Below are positions 24,093 through 35,951 of a DNA stretch of 64,000 nucleotides, one piece after another. The DNA is from Vicia villosa (Eukaryota > Streptophyta > Magnoliopsida > Fabales > Fabaceae). Each line of letters starts with the position of its first letter. Within the stretch, counting starts at the first letter, position 1. A model generated the notes under the pieces. That model was not told where the DNA came from. It saw only the letters and a list, made by a program, of their open reading frames with translations, and ran no database searches. The stretch is from positions 82,096,469 through 82,160,468 of the forward strand of contig NC_081185.1 of assembly GCF_029867415.1 (NCBI RefSeq), written 5' to 3'. Both the position numbers and the translations under genes were made by a program.

Positions 24093-25085
24093 GAAGTTTT
24101 TTGTAAATTGGTCCTTTAGATTGACTTCATTTTTGCAAAACAACAATATAGAGAAATTTTTAAAGTGTTCAAGTTGATCTATCTTGCTTAAGTTGTATGA
24201 AACTGCAGAAGGGACACATGTTGGACACGATGTCTCAGCATGTGGTATGACATTTGGGCCTTTGCTCAATAGGCCAGACTGTGGCGTTTTGGAGTATGTT
24301 CTGCAGAAGATTTGTCAAAGATTTTATTTTTATTTAATTTAACAATATGATTAGGTGATTTGTTTAACAATTGGATGAACATTAATTCATATTTAAATAG
24401 ATATTTTAATTTGAATTTAAATTGAAACAAATCATATCTTGTTGGAGACATTTAAGGAACAAGTAATATCCACCAGATTTTGCATCAATTATGGACGAAA
24501 TCAAATCAAATATCCATAAAGAAAATACTGGAATAATTATGCTATATAAGGAGCTCTTCCTATCTTTGGAGGCAAAGATTATACATTAAAGATCAATAGA
24601 GTTTAGGGTTCAAAAAAGTCCTTGATTTATGTACACCATACTATGTTTCAGTAACTTGGCATAATTGTGGGTTTGTCTAGTTCAGTTGTAAGATTCAACA
24701 TCACTCATAGTTGTGACTGAAATTGATCACTAGGGTTTAGTGATTAGATTCCAAACACTTAGGGTTAGTGTTTGAGAGAAAGTGAGAGGGTGTCGCATAT
24801 TTAGGGAGAGTCCTAAATAGAAAGTCATTGGGTAGTATTAGAAAAAGGGATTGGACAATATAGAGTTTGTTGTTGCTTGTAATAATAATTATACTAAGCT
24901 AATTATAGTGAGTTTCCTTTCTTGGGTTGGAAGTCAACCCTCAAGACGTAGGCACAGGTTGCATCAAACTTGGTTACCAATTTATTGTGTTATTTATTGC
25001 TTTTCTGCTCCATCATATTGTATAAGTTATTTGTGAGAGGTTCTAGTATATTGTGTACGACATCTATCCTCTAAGGAATAGAATA
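24093..25085 (+). repeat. SIRE-type 5' LTR (decayed)
   Basis: Begins at the point where similarity with the 3' LTR start (36556) begins, and ends before ttggcatcatagccgg (about 25090), a decayed initiator-Met primer site. A TATA-like string tatataaggagctc at 24542 is a plausible LTR promoter. The terminal TG is not preserved at the left end. Confidence 0.65.
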
Positions 25086-25152
25086 TCAATTGGCATCATA
25101 GCCGGAACCCTAGCATGTTGGGTGAGCTACAAGGAAGATAAATTTTGATCAA

Positions 25153-26050
25153 ATGGAAACAATGAAGGATGGAGGATTAGTCAATAAACCGCCTGTTTTG
25201 GATGACACTAACTTTGATTATTTGAAGTCAATGATGTCTGTCTTTATCAAAATCATGGGCATCAAAACAAGGAAAACTGTGATAAAACGATGGAAACATC
25301 TAATGGTTACTTCGGAAGATGGTACAACCAGTTTGAAACCAGAAGCTGATTGGACTAATGTTGAAGGTGATGGAGCTCTTGGAAATTCCAAGGCTTTAAA
25401 TGCTATTTTCAATGATGTGGACAAGAACGTGTTCAGATTGATTAACACATGTTCAGAGGCTAAAGAAGCATAGGATATTCTCAAAACTCCTTACCACCTA
25501 GTTTGAGAATCTGAGGATGAATGAAGAGGAGTCTATCCGTGAATTTCATATTAGATTGTGTGACATTGCCAACACCTCATTTTCCTTGGGAGAAAAGATG
25601 TTTGAAGAAAAGCTTGTTAAAAAAGTTCTCAGATTATTTCCTAAAATGTTTAATATGAAAGTGACTTCTATTGAAGAAGCTCAGGACTTGAGCAACATGA
25701 AGGTTGATGAACTCATTGGCTCATTACAAACCTTTGAGATATCCATCAATGATATGAATGAAAAGAAGATCAAAGGTATATCGTTGTCTCCAAAACTGAG
25801 GAAGAAGGTCAATATGATAAAGAACAGAACTTGTTAGATGTTATAGCTCTTCTTGGGAAAAAAATTCAACAATTCCTTGAAGTATCTGGAGAGAAAGTGA
25901 ACGAAAAATGTCCAAGACAAGAGGTCTAACATCAGTCCCCATAATAAAAGCATGAGTGAAGACAAACCAAATGATGGAAAGGGTACTCATAGATTTGAAT
26001 GCGAAGGCTATGGACACATTAAAGAAGAATGTCCTACCTTTTTAAAGAGA
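25153..26050 (+). pseudogene. SIRE-type gag, broken
   Basis: The start is ATG 25153, following the decayed primer site. The first frame (25153-25473) has GNSKALNAIFNDVDKNVFRL, a segment strongly typical of SIRE/Maximus gag. After a stop and an apparent deletion with frameshift, gag resumes at 25517-25837 (NEEESIREFHIRLCDIAN, then VTSIEEAQDLSNMKVDELIG). A zinc knuckle follows at about 25995-26035 as CEGYGHIKEEC, with its first cysteine lost. The deletion between the two parts removes some tens of residues relative to the family. Gag would form the particle shell. This copy cannot. Confidence 0.85.
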
Positions 26051-26529
26051 CAAAAAAAGGATTATCCATCTCTTAGTCTGATTCGAAGGATGAAAGTGAG
26101 GGAGAAACTGCCAACAATGTGATAGCTGATTCTGGTAGACTTGAGTCTGGAGGTGAGTCCAGTAATGAAGACCTGAATAAAGTAGAGCTTGATGCATTAA
26201 AGATAATACTCACCAAGTGGGTAGAAGAGCGCTTAACTACAGACAGTTAGAAGGAAATCATATGTGGACTTCAGAAGTAAATAGAAGAGCCTGCATCAAC
26301 CATCACAGATGAAGAAAAAGAAGTTTCTTCATTAAAATTAAAACTAGAAAACTAGATACAGATTGAAATTAATTTGAAAATACTTCAAATTTATTTGATG
26401 GAGTTTGGAAAGGTGGCCAAATATGTGAAGAGAATAGGCTTTGGAACAACCACAAAAGAGATGAAAATTCCTCTAGAAAAGGTTGTTCTACTTGAAAAGA
26501 AGACTAAGGTTCTCAGGTTGCACCACATG

Positions 26530-26880
26530 TCATAGCATCATGCTCAACATGTGTCACCACATCAGAATAGTAACAAGAAATAGCCTCTGAAATGTCACCA
26601 TTGTGGTAAATTTGGACATATACGGCCTTATTGTTATGAGCCGCTAAAATTGAAGATTATATGACGTAAGGAAGTCCATTCTAAGAATAAGTGGAAACTC
26701 AATGCTACATCAAATAACTCCTTAGATTACACAAAACACAAAGATTACTCAAGTAATGATTGGTATTGTAATAGTGGGGATACTAGACACATGGCTAAAT
26801 ATAGGACATCTCATGGAAATAGAGCAAAGGGAAGAATCAATGGCTCAAGAAAACTGGTTAATCCTGTTCAAGAAAAGGTT
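26530..26880 (+). pseudogene. SIRE-type second zinc knuckle and pre-protease remnant
   Basis: Near 26595-26640 the frame reads CHHCGKFGHIRPYC, an intact CCHC knuckle. Near 26760 follows DWYCNSGDTRHM, resembling the copia WY.DSG.S.HM segment just before the protease. Stops separate the pieces. After about 26880 the similarity to copia polyprotein ends and no RT or integrase is found. Confidence 0.65.
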
Positions 26881-27268
26881 CCACTGAGAAATGTGAAATA
26901 ACTGTGTGATCAAATGTGGAATACAAACTTTAACAATTCTAATAATTATGTCACCAACAAAGGTAAAGAAGTTCTTATGATGAAGGTCATATCTAAGGAA
27001 GACATAAAAGTTTTACAAGAACTCAGGATTGATAAAGCTAATATGTATGAAAAGGAAAAGGCCAACCAAGATGTCAGAACAGATGTTCCAACATCTGTCT
27101 CAAGAGTCTGAGTCATCTCTTGATAATGGTTTGAAACTCAAGAAATAAGGGGTTATTGAAGGCAAGAGTGATAGTCAAGCTGGATATCTTCCTAACTTTG
27201 AACAACCTACTTTCGTTAGGAAGAAAAAGCTGAAAAAGGACGGTTATGGCATAATTCGTCCAAATATA

Positions 27269-27814
27269 ATGAATTTTCATATGTGTGAAAGTGTGATTAA
27301 CCAAAGACATGATGGGGTGATTGGTGAAGAAAAAGATGGTGCGTTGAAGTCCAATTATTTCAATATTCCAAGTGTTGATAAGATTGATCTAGCTATTGGG
27401 GGAAGTATGAGTGTTATTCCATTCAAGTTTGGGTCTATGAGAAATCATCATGATGAAGATTCCCAGGAAACAAACTTGAGAAATCCTTATGGTGACAAGG
27501 ATGTGGCATACACCCTGCTCGACATGTTGACAGAGCCTCAAATGCATAAGGAGAATGATGATCATGTTTACGAAGATGATGAGGTTGATATTCCTATAGC
27601 TGATGGTGTTGTCTATAACCATGATCATGAATTTGAAGATGTGAAGACACTGGATAAATGTCTGAATGAAAGCATTTGTACTACTTATGGCAAGGAGTAT
27701 AAATTGATTTCAAATGATTTGACTACCCATTATGATGAAAGTGTTGAATCAAGAATCTCTATGATATATGACGATGAAGATGGAAGTCTCTTTGATCCTA
27801 TTTCCCTTCTTTAA
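27269..27814 (+). CDS. Unrecognised acidic 181-residue frame inside the SIRE-type element
   Basis: An uninterrupted frame from ATG 27269 to the stop ending at 27814. It is rich in Asp and Glu, especially after residue 100 (HVYEDDEVDIPIADG; MIYDDEDGSL near the end), has three cysteines in its first and last thirds, and shows no signal peptide or membrane segment. It sits where protease, integrase and RT would be expected. Frame-broken coding-like sequence lies on both sides (LKKDGYGIIRPNIMNF just upstream; KYVKWITIERKIPREGLAI downstream at about 27985). I do not recognise the family. It could be a part of another retroelement polyprotein joined here by recombination, or chance persistence of a frame. 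Not claimed as a working host gene. Confidence 0.35.
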   Translation: MNFHMCESVINQRHDGVIGEEKDGALKSNYFNIPSVDKIDLAIGGSMSVIPFKFGSMRNHHDEDSQETNLRNPYGDKDVAYTLLDMLTEPQMHKENDDHVYEDDEVDIPIADGVVYNHDHEFEDVKTLDKCLNESICTTYGKEYKLISNDLTTHYDESVESRISMIYDDEDGSLFDPISLL

Positions 27815-28334
27815 GTCTTCAAATGGATTCCAAAATTATCATATCAGATGGATGTGAATAACAACATTGACAATAATGTATGTGCTTATGATGGATCTAC
27901 CCTATGAACAATGAAGTTAATGCTAAATAGGTTATTGAAGATGATATTGAAGAGGTTGATACCTGCAAAGATGTGTTGAAGATAAAGTACGTAAAATGGA
28001 TAACCATTGAAAGGAAAATTCCAAGAGAAGGTTTGGCAATTGAATAAAGTGATTGGGTACTGGAGAATATTAGTGGTGCCAGTGCATATGTCAACAACTT
28101 TAAGGGTGTCAATGTGGAAGACAATGAGAAAGTGATAATTCCCAGTCATGGAGAAGACATTATGTTATGTAGAATATTAGTTAGGATGTTGGAATGTTTT
28201 TTCAAATGCAATTCAAGGTTGAAGTGGGCACAATTGGAGATGCTACTGTTTGTTATGAAGAGCATGGAGAGTTTGAACCAGAGACAAATGTGGAAGCAAT
28301 TGTCTTGAACATTGTATCCATCATTTAAAAAAGG

Positions 28335-28640
28335 ATGAATGGCCAAGATAGTTATTTCCTCAAGTATGAAGAAAGTATTTTGAAATGGAAAGGATTCTGT
28401 CATGAGAGAATAAGTGTTGAAAGGTTTTTGTCCAAAGAAGTTTTGACATTTAAAGAAATTATAAAACTATTGAACAAAGCTTGTGTGACAGGCAAGAAGA
28501 ACCTCATCATTACATCTTGGATCAGCAAGGAACCAATCACTATGACCTTATTTTCATATGAAGTTGAGTACATTGCTGCAGGGAGCAATGGTTTAAAATT
28601 ACTTTGGATAAAGATATGATGAAGGAATACAACGTGTGAC
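28335..28640 (+). pseudogene. Copia RNase H C-terminal remnant
   Basis: The frame ends with YEVEYIAAGSNGLKLLWIKI, which matches the end of Ty1/copia RNase H (the ...AE.EYIA...... .LW... block). It marks the end of pol, and the sequence after it (28640-28930) is the expected non-coding stretch. Upstream parts of RNase H are not readable. Confidence 0.6.
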
Positions 28641-28930
28641 AAGATGTCATGACATTGGTATGAGACTTTTTCTTTAAAGCGTTGGATGCAAATCAATTTG
28701 AAAAACCAAGGAGGATCCTTCGAATTTGCATTTGTGAGGGTCTCTAGCAGTCAACGCTAGGGAGGTGTGTAGGGGATTTTTTAATCCTTTTGGGTCTATG
28801 CTGCACATGAAACAAAGAATAATGTACTTGTTTCAAAACCTCTTTACGTAGACCTACGTTACAAACAATAAGAGTTTATTCTTATCTCTATCTTGTTCTC
28901 TATCTTCATCAAGCAAAAACTAATCTCAAG

Positions 28931-29167
28931 ATGAACCAAGAGTCTAGAAATCAAAGTAGAAAGAGTCCGTCTACCTCTTCAGCAAGTAGTGGGATCACAT
29001 TTGTTGGATCATCTAGTAGGTCATCTGTAACTAGAAATAAATTTATGACCAAGATGAAGACTTTGAAGAAGAAACTGGTTCAAGCTCATGAAGAGACTAG
29101 TTCTAGCTCAAAGGCTGACGAGGACTGGGTCAAGTACTATAATTGCAGAGGATGGATTGATGAATAA
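28931..29167 (+). pseudogene. Possible env-like ORF start of the SIRE-type element
   Basis: A 78-codon serine-rich frame (SPSTSSASSGITFVGSSSRS) starts after a leader downstream of the RNase H end. SIRE/Maximus elements carry a second, env-like frame in this position, often starting with a serine- and lysine-rich part. Here it stops early, 183 bp before the solo LTR insertion. Assigned by position and composition only. Confidence 0.35.
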
Positions 29168-29931
29168 ATATGTAGGAAGTTGATTACAAGTGGTTAGCCC
29201 TTGTATTATGGGCATGTTTCTCCTGTTATTTTGTAAGGGATCTATAGCCTATTAAGAGTGGTTTGTATAACTGAATAATGCTTACGCATATTTTGATACT
29301 GGCTTTGGAGGTTTCTTCTCATGATCTAGTTGTGTATGTTGTAACATACTGTAACACCCTTCTAAACCCCGCAACAACTATTAAAATAATCAGAGTAAAA
29401 ACATGCAGACAAGGGTTCCACAATTTATTTAAACCAAACATGTGTCAACGGTCATGCATTATTAGAAACGATTCGTCAAATAAACAACATCATGTTTAAC
29501 ACATCGGTAAGTACACATCACCAAATACAAAGTAATAGAACAAAACCAAAACCATTAAATAGAGTATGTAAATTAAACTCTAAACTAAATAGTTCCCCAG
29601 TGTTACACTATCAGAGCATGACTGACACGACACCAACTACTAGATGAGCTTTATAAGCTATCCTCACCAAGAAATAAGCCGCTACTCCTCAATCTGAAGA
29701 TATCAACATGTAAGGGTGAGTCTCATTCGCAATTAATACGTATTATACATTCATAAGCAATAAAACGACATAGATTTATTATTCACCCAATCATAACATG
29801 TATTTCAGATTCCCAACAGTTAATTAAATAATCATGCCAACAAACACATCACTGAACATAACACACAATCCGTTCAGTCATACTATATCATTATGCACAT
29901 GAATGAACTGACTCTATGCATGTGGTACCAT

Positions 29932-31301
29932 TGATAAGTGTCAAAATGTCGATATTTTGAGTATATATTTGTGGCACTTATCGATTCTATTCTTACGATT
30001 TTTGTAATAAAATCCTAACTTTTGTGTAAATATGTGCATACTTGTGTTTTTTATTCATTTTTATACTAATTAATAGTTTTCATTCATTTTATAGGTATTC
30101 ATGCATCTTTGGAGCATTGAGTAGTAAAGACCAAAGGCTAAGCTTCAAGAATGCAAATTCTACCAATTCATCAAAGAATAAGGATCAAAATAAGGATGAT
30201 AAAAATTATCATTTTGGTTTCCATTCATTCATTATTGGATAGAGCATTGAATAAGCTTTCCAACTCTTTGAACCGGGCGCAATTCGGAGTTATGGTTCTC
30301 AACTTATGGCGAAAACAAGATTTCACTTTTGCTGTCATCCGCTAAGCGGAGGGGGTCCGTTGAGCGGAGCTCCAGCGGAGCAAATCAGAGGTTGGATGCT
30401 ATTTTGAGTCCGCTGAGCGGACCTGCGCAGAATTTTCTTTATATTTCTTCATTTGAGACATTTTAGGGTTATGGTTTTGGGAAAGTTTTAGTCCCAACTC
30501 CATCATTTTCATTCTTAGATCAAAATTAGCTTAGAAAACAACTTCGGAGGTTGCATATGGATGATTGGGGGTGGATTGAGGGTCGAACGGAGCTGACAAA
30601 CCGGGAGATTTTCGGTTCATTTCTCTTCTTCTTTGTGTATTTATCTTTGGTTGGGTTTTGTTTGTATATTTACTTGAATCTTATGTATATTTACCGATTA
30701 TAATGTTATGTTTAACTTGCTTTACAAATCTGTGTTGATGTTGTTCTGGATTTTTGCTCTATGCTGGGGATTTTGGTCGCTTTAGAGATAAACTTCTTGA
30801 ATCCTTATCTAGGATGATAATCTGTTGGTTCTGAACTCTAGAGATAGATTTAGAGCTAGCATTCACTGTGGGTATCTGTACTTAATGCTTTCGTGTTTGA
30901 GCGGCGCGCGAGAGATCGCCGACGCGAGAATACGGATGTTCTCGTGACTTCGCGTTAGAGATAACCTTAGTTATGAGATGATCTCGTTTGTGCTCCAGAG
31001 ATGGACGCTTCTGTGAGAGATACGTGATGACATAGATGAGTATCGTAGGTTGAGTATAACGGGTTGGTAAGTGTATGTTTGTGAAGAGTGAATATATTTA
31101 CATTCCTGATATGTTATTTCTCTTCTAAGAATGTGTTTATTCTTTTACTGTCTATATCTTTGTTTACTTTTTGATCATTCAATCCCGAGCTCGAAACCAT
31201 AGAAACTATTGAATGGCATATCTCCATCTTTGTGGACGATAATTCCTGGATCAATATTTCCAAATCTTTTTTTTGTTGCTTGCCCTATACTGCATTCAAT
31301 A
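29932..31301 (+). repeat. LARD 5' LTR
   Basis: Begins TGATAAGTGTC and ends ...GCATTCAATA, where the partner LTR ends ...CAACA, so the terminal CA has mutated to TA here. Contains tccgctaagcgga-type words at 30338-30350, 30356-30368 and 30409-30421, beside gcaattcggagttatggttc. Confidence 0.88.
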
Positions 31302-33472
31302 AAATGGCGCCGTTGCCGGAGATGGTTGTTGAATTGCATCACAATAGTTTATATGGTTTTGAGCTTTGTATATAACGTATATATTGTATAGTTTCACGTG
31401 TATATCTTTACTTGTACATGTTTACTTGTTTATGTTCACCATATAGTTACTTGTATATGTTTGCATACAAGTATACTGTTGTTGGTGAATGTTGGTGAAA
31501 CACGTTGAGATCGGACCAGTTCGTTATTCAAAATCTTCACTTTTCAACTTGTGAATCCAACATGCACCAACTTTTCTCTTTTTGTATGATAATAGTTGTT
31601 TGTGTTTGATACTTATGCATATGTGTTGGTTTATGTACAAAATTGTATACTTGTGTTTTCTTTTATGTTCGTATAATTGTTGTATATATTTGTACCCGTA
31701 ACGTTTGTTGAGTGGTTGGTTAGGAAACTGTCTTTAGGTTTGTGCGGTGAGACGTCACCATGGCATGACGGGAGGAAGCTACTTTCCAAACACCGAAACA
31801 ATAAAGGCGTCGAGCTAATGACGTAAAACAAGCGCTTGTTGGGAGACACCCCAACGGTTGTAAAGTTTTGGTTATTTTTATGTTTATGAGGTGTTTAGGT
31901 GAAGTGGAGAGGGCTGGAACACCTAATTCTATTATGGTTTTTCTGGTTTTTTTTGTGTCCGCTAAGCGGAACAGAGCTCGCTAAGCGAGCATAGCAGAAT
32001 TTTGTTTTTCTGCTCTGTACCAATGGGGTTCCTATTCCACTTGGTCCACTCCTTTTCCCACTGTCACCAAGGCTACTTAGTAGTAGATACTAGTTTTATT
32101 TTTCTAATTCTTTTGTGGTTGTTTGTACTCGAATTTTATCGGTAATTCGAAGATTTTTGAGGTGATTTTCCAAAGCTTGAGTGTTTCAACTTGCGGATGT
32201 ATCGTAGGATATTGTTTTTGAAGTTGTATCATTCAAGGTACTCATTTATCGCTTTCTATAGCATAACATGTTTAGGAAACTTTTCATTTGTACAATTACC
32301 ATACAATTCATTCTTTTGCATTACTTGCTTGTTGATTGAATCACTTTAGTTCCCAAACCATAAATGTGAGGAAGCTTTCCATTATTCACATATGCTGGAG
32401 GCCACAATCTTTGTTTTAACTGGATTTTATTATGCTTAATCTTTTGTTTATGTTGATTTTATGAAAGCATGAAAAGGATCAAGGTATTTTGTTTCATTTT
32501 GAGCACAACCACCATAACCAAATAGTCAATTCACCTTGTTAGTGTGTGATCATTTGTTAACCCTTTTGAGCTTTTTGTCAATGTCCATGTTGTTTTTGCT
32601 AAATTCTTATCTTTGAGTGTTTAGTTCTCATTTTTGCATGGATGATTGATTCTTTGTTTTCTTGAACCCTTAACCATGATTTTTGGTATGAATTTTTACC
32701 TTGCCTTAGAAAGTAGGGAGTATTCATATGATGGTGAAGTTGAATTCAAGTTGGGGAGAGAAATGGTTGCTACTTATTTGGTTGTTGCTATGAGGTTGAA
32801 AAAAAAAAGAAAAAAATGTGAAAAGAAAAGAAAAGAAAAAAAAGGAGAAAAAGTTTTGAAAAAGAAAAAGAAAAGAGAAGCTAATAATTGTGCTAATAAG
32901 TATTGTGATTGGTTTGAGAAACTTGTGGTTAAGGAAGAAGTTTAATCGAGATTTTGTTGCTTAGGACTTTGGTGGATTGATCACTCCCTTAGCTTTAGGC
33001 AAGTTTTTGTTTCGATTAGCCTTAGGACATATCCCTTGTTTGTTAACCAAGCCACATTACAACCTTGAAAAGTCCTTGTGATTCTTGCTTTTGTATATTC
33101 AATGTGATTTTTGGATGAATGCATAATTTAATCTTTTGTTTGCAAGATTGTTGGATGAGTGTTAAAAGTCCTTCAACTTTGTGTGTTCTTCATCCATTGA
33201 TGAATTTTTGCTAGGTGTGATTCATGATGTGAGCATGTATTGTGTTAGAATGTTTTGTATGCTTTTTGTGCTTAGGATTCGTTTCGTTCATATGTTGTCA
33301 TTGTAGGATAGTGGTAAGTATTTACTTTGTTTATACGTTTTTGTATTAAGCCATACATTTGTTTTTGGTTTTCAAAACTTGTTGATTCACAATTCTTTAG
33401 TTTATTTCTTTTGATTCTTTGATTTATTTGACATTGTTTGAGGACAAACAAAGTTTCAAGTTGGGGAGAGTT
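31302..33472 (+). other. Non-coding interior of the LARD
   Basis: No protein domain is recognised. Two further palindromes, tccgctaagcgga (31958-31970) and gctcgctaagcgagc (31976-31990), repeat the LTR word outside the LTR. A 100-codon frame at 32646-32945 is driven by an aaag-rich stretch and is not considered a gene. The polypurine tract ttggggagag lies at about 33460-33469, just before the 3' LTR. Confidence 0.75.
31305..31319 (+). other. Primer binding site, Athila type
   Basis: TGGCGCCGTTGCCGG lies 3 nt after the LTR. This is the primer-site sequence usual in Athila-lineage elements. Confidence 0.9.
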
Positions 33473-34843
33473 TGATAAGTGTCAAAATGTCGATATTTTG
33501 AGTATATATTTGTGGCACTTATCGATTCTATTCTTATGATTTTTGTAATAAAATCCTAACTTTTGTGTAAATATGTGCATACTTGTGTTTTTGATTCATT
33601 TTTATACCAATTAATAGTTTTCCATTCATTTTATAGGTATTCATGCATCTTTGGAGCATTGAGTAGTAAAGACCAAAGGCTAAGCTTCAAGAATGCAAAT
33701 TCTACCAATTCATCAAAGAATAAGGCTCAAAATAAGGATGATAAAAATTATCATTTTGGTTTCCATTCATTCATTATTGGATAGATAATTGAATAAGCTT
33801 TCCAACGCTTCGAACCGGGCGCAATTCGGAGTTACAGTTCTCAACTTATGGCGAAAACAAGATTTCACTTTTGCTGTCATTTGCTAAGCGGAGGGGTCCG
33901 CTGAGCGGAGCTCCAGCGGAGCAAATTAGAGGCTGGATGCAATTTTGATTCCGCTGAGCGGACCTGCGCAAAATTTTCTTTATATTTCTTCTTTTGAGAC
34001 ATTTTAGGGTTATGGTTTTGGGAAAGTTTTAGTCCCAACTCCATCATTTTCATTCTTAGATCAAAATTAGCTTAGAAAACAACTTCGGAGGTTGCATATG
34101 GATGATTGGAGGTGGATTGAGGGTCGAACGGAGCTGACAAACCGGGAGTTATTCGGTTCATTTCTCTTCTTCTTTGTGTATTTCTCTTTGGTTGGGTTTT
34201 GTTTGTATATTTACTTGAATCTTATGTATATTTACCGATTATAATGTTATGTTAAACTTGCTTTACAAATCTGTGTTGATGTTGTTCTGGATTTTTTCTC
34301 TATGCTGGGGATTTGGGTCGCTTTAGAGATAAACTTCTTGAATCCTTATCTAGGATGATAATCTGTTGGTTCTGAACTCTAGAGATAGATTTAGAGCTAG
34401 AAATCACTATGGGTATCTGTACTTAATGCTTTCGTGTTTAAGCGGCGCGCGAGAGATATCTGACGCGAGAATACGGATGTTCTCGCGACTTCGCGTTAGA
34501 GATAACCTTAGTTGTGAGATGATCTCGTTTGTGCTCCAGAGATGGACGCTTATGTGAGAGATATGTGATGACATAGATGAGTATCGTAGGTTGAGTATAA
34601 CGGGTTGATAAGTGTATGTTTGTGAAGAGTGAATATATTTACATTCCTGATAAGTTATTTCTTTTCTAAGAATGTGTTTATTCTTTTACTGTCTATATCT
34701 TTGTTTACTTTTTGCTCATTCAATCCCGAGCTCAAAACTATAGAAACTATTGAATGGCATATCTCCATCTCTGTGGACGATAATTCCTGGATCAATATTT
34801 CCAAATCTTTTTTTTTGTTGCTTGCCCTATACTGCATTCAACA
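33473..34843 (+). repeat. LARD 3' LTR
   Basis: Nearly identical to 29932-31301. Words are at 33881-33892 (decayed to ttgctaagcgga), 33897-33909 and 33950-33962 (both tccgctgagcgga). Ends CATTCAACA, followed by the duplication accat. Confidence 0.88.
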
Positions 34844-35304
34844 ACCATACACGGGCTAAACCCATCCGACTGATCTATTCATCCCCAAGATACAGCCCAG
34901 CCGGCACAAATTCCACACAATGGGAATTATAACCACCATTTGATCCACAACATCACCGGGATCCATCACCAAGAATGCGTATGAATGAATGCACACATAT
35001 GACATACTTATAACATCACTGATATGATGCATCACATCGTCTCATTACAACTCACTATTTCATCACCAATAAGCATGCACATATCTTAGCAATCATTCGA
35101 TCATATCACACATATTCATGTTAACATCATCCAATAAAAATCGAGATTTTAAAAAAATAAATTCGGACCACTGTCCATATCACCAATTTATCAAATAAAG
35201 CTATTACCCAGCTTCGTAACGCCTAAAACGACACACAAATCGGACTCACAGATCAAAAGATATGCATTTTTGAAAATAAAGTATTTTTTCCAAAAAGTCC
35301 CAGT

Positions 35305-35352
35305 GTAACCAGTTACGGGTAATGGTGAAACCGATTACGCTTGAAGTAACCT
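35305..35352. repeat. Word cassette of the split solo LTR (gtaaccnnttac type)
   Basis: gtaaccagttac at 35305-35316, gggtaatgg, ccgattacgc and aagtaacc follow within 50 bp. It lies next to a stretch (about 35220-35275) with acgcctaaaacgacac and atcaaaagatatgcat, which corresponds to the ccg-rich segment of the other LTRs. The words are more decayed than in the other families. Confidence 0.55.
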
Positions 35353-35951
35353 ATTCGCTTGACGTTGTTTGACAGTATTCCATCCATTTCAAACCTAACC
35401 AAATTCGTACCAAAACATGTAATATCACAAAACAGCACCAGAATACACAATATAACACAGTTCTAACAAGTTTTAGTGATCATCTATCATCATACCAACA
35501 TTATTCATTCAATTTAATCAAATCACCCAAAACCCCAAAGTTCCCAAAACCTAACATATTCAATTGGATCAAATAACAATCCTAATCAATTCTACCACAC
35601 TTGATTGTATAATAATCACTAATTCGAAGAGTCCCCCCTTACCTTAGAGTTTGAATCCCTTGAAGGTTCTCTTCTTCCTCTTCTTCTCCTCTTTCACGTA
35701 TTTCCTATGTTCTCCAACTTTTTCTCTTTTGTTTCTAATTCCCTTTTTCACAATTTCTCTATTTTATGACAAATAGAATAATGATTAGTGAGGCATACAC
35801 TCTTAGCAACCCCTCTCTACTAATCACAGCACAAAAGCCCAATATCATTCTTTCACAATTTTCCAATAATCCAATTTAAATAATTAACTCAAAATAGTTC
35901 ATTTAAATTCCAATTAAATTAATTTATGAAATTATGGGTTGTTACACATAC

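Larger units (their letters stand above)
29932..34843 (+). mobile_element. Athila-like LTR element without coding region (LARD)
   Basis: 4,912 bp with LTRs 29932-31301 and 33473-34843 (1,370 and 1,371 bp, highly similar), a primer site TGGCGCCGTTGCCGG, a polypurine tract, and a perfect 5-bp duplication accat (29927-29931 and 34844-34848). The 2.17-kb interior has no gag or pol. Its right half resembles the 3' non-coding end of Athila-lineage elements, including a lysine-rich frame and a caagttggggagag tract used twice (32739 and 33457). Movement would depend on proteins of a related full element. Inserted into the Tekay-type solo LTR. Confidence 0.9.
29350..35946 (-). mobile_element. Tekay-type solo LTR (split by a nested element)
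   Basis: The plus strand starts TGTAACACCCTTC at 29350 and ends GGGTTGTTACA at 35946, with a perfect 5-bp duplication catac (29345-29349 and 35947-35951). Without the nested element (29932-34843 plus one duplicated accat) it is about 1.68 kb, with no coding region or primer site, so it is a solo LTR. It shares with 59721-62058 the stretches atgcatgtggtacca and ccacacaatgggaatt, which identifies the family and minus orientation. Its word cassette (gtaacc, gttac, gtaat types) is at 35305-35352. Confidence 0.9.

Noticed and set aside
25153..25837. Functional host gene for a gag-like protein
   Set aside because: Interrupted by a stop, a deletion and a frameshift, and sits directly behind an LTR and primer site.
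32646..32945. Lysine-rich 99-codon frame
   Set aside because: Driven by an aaag-rich run in the non-coding interior of the LARD; no homology seen.
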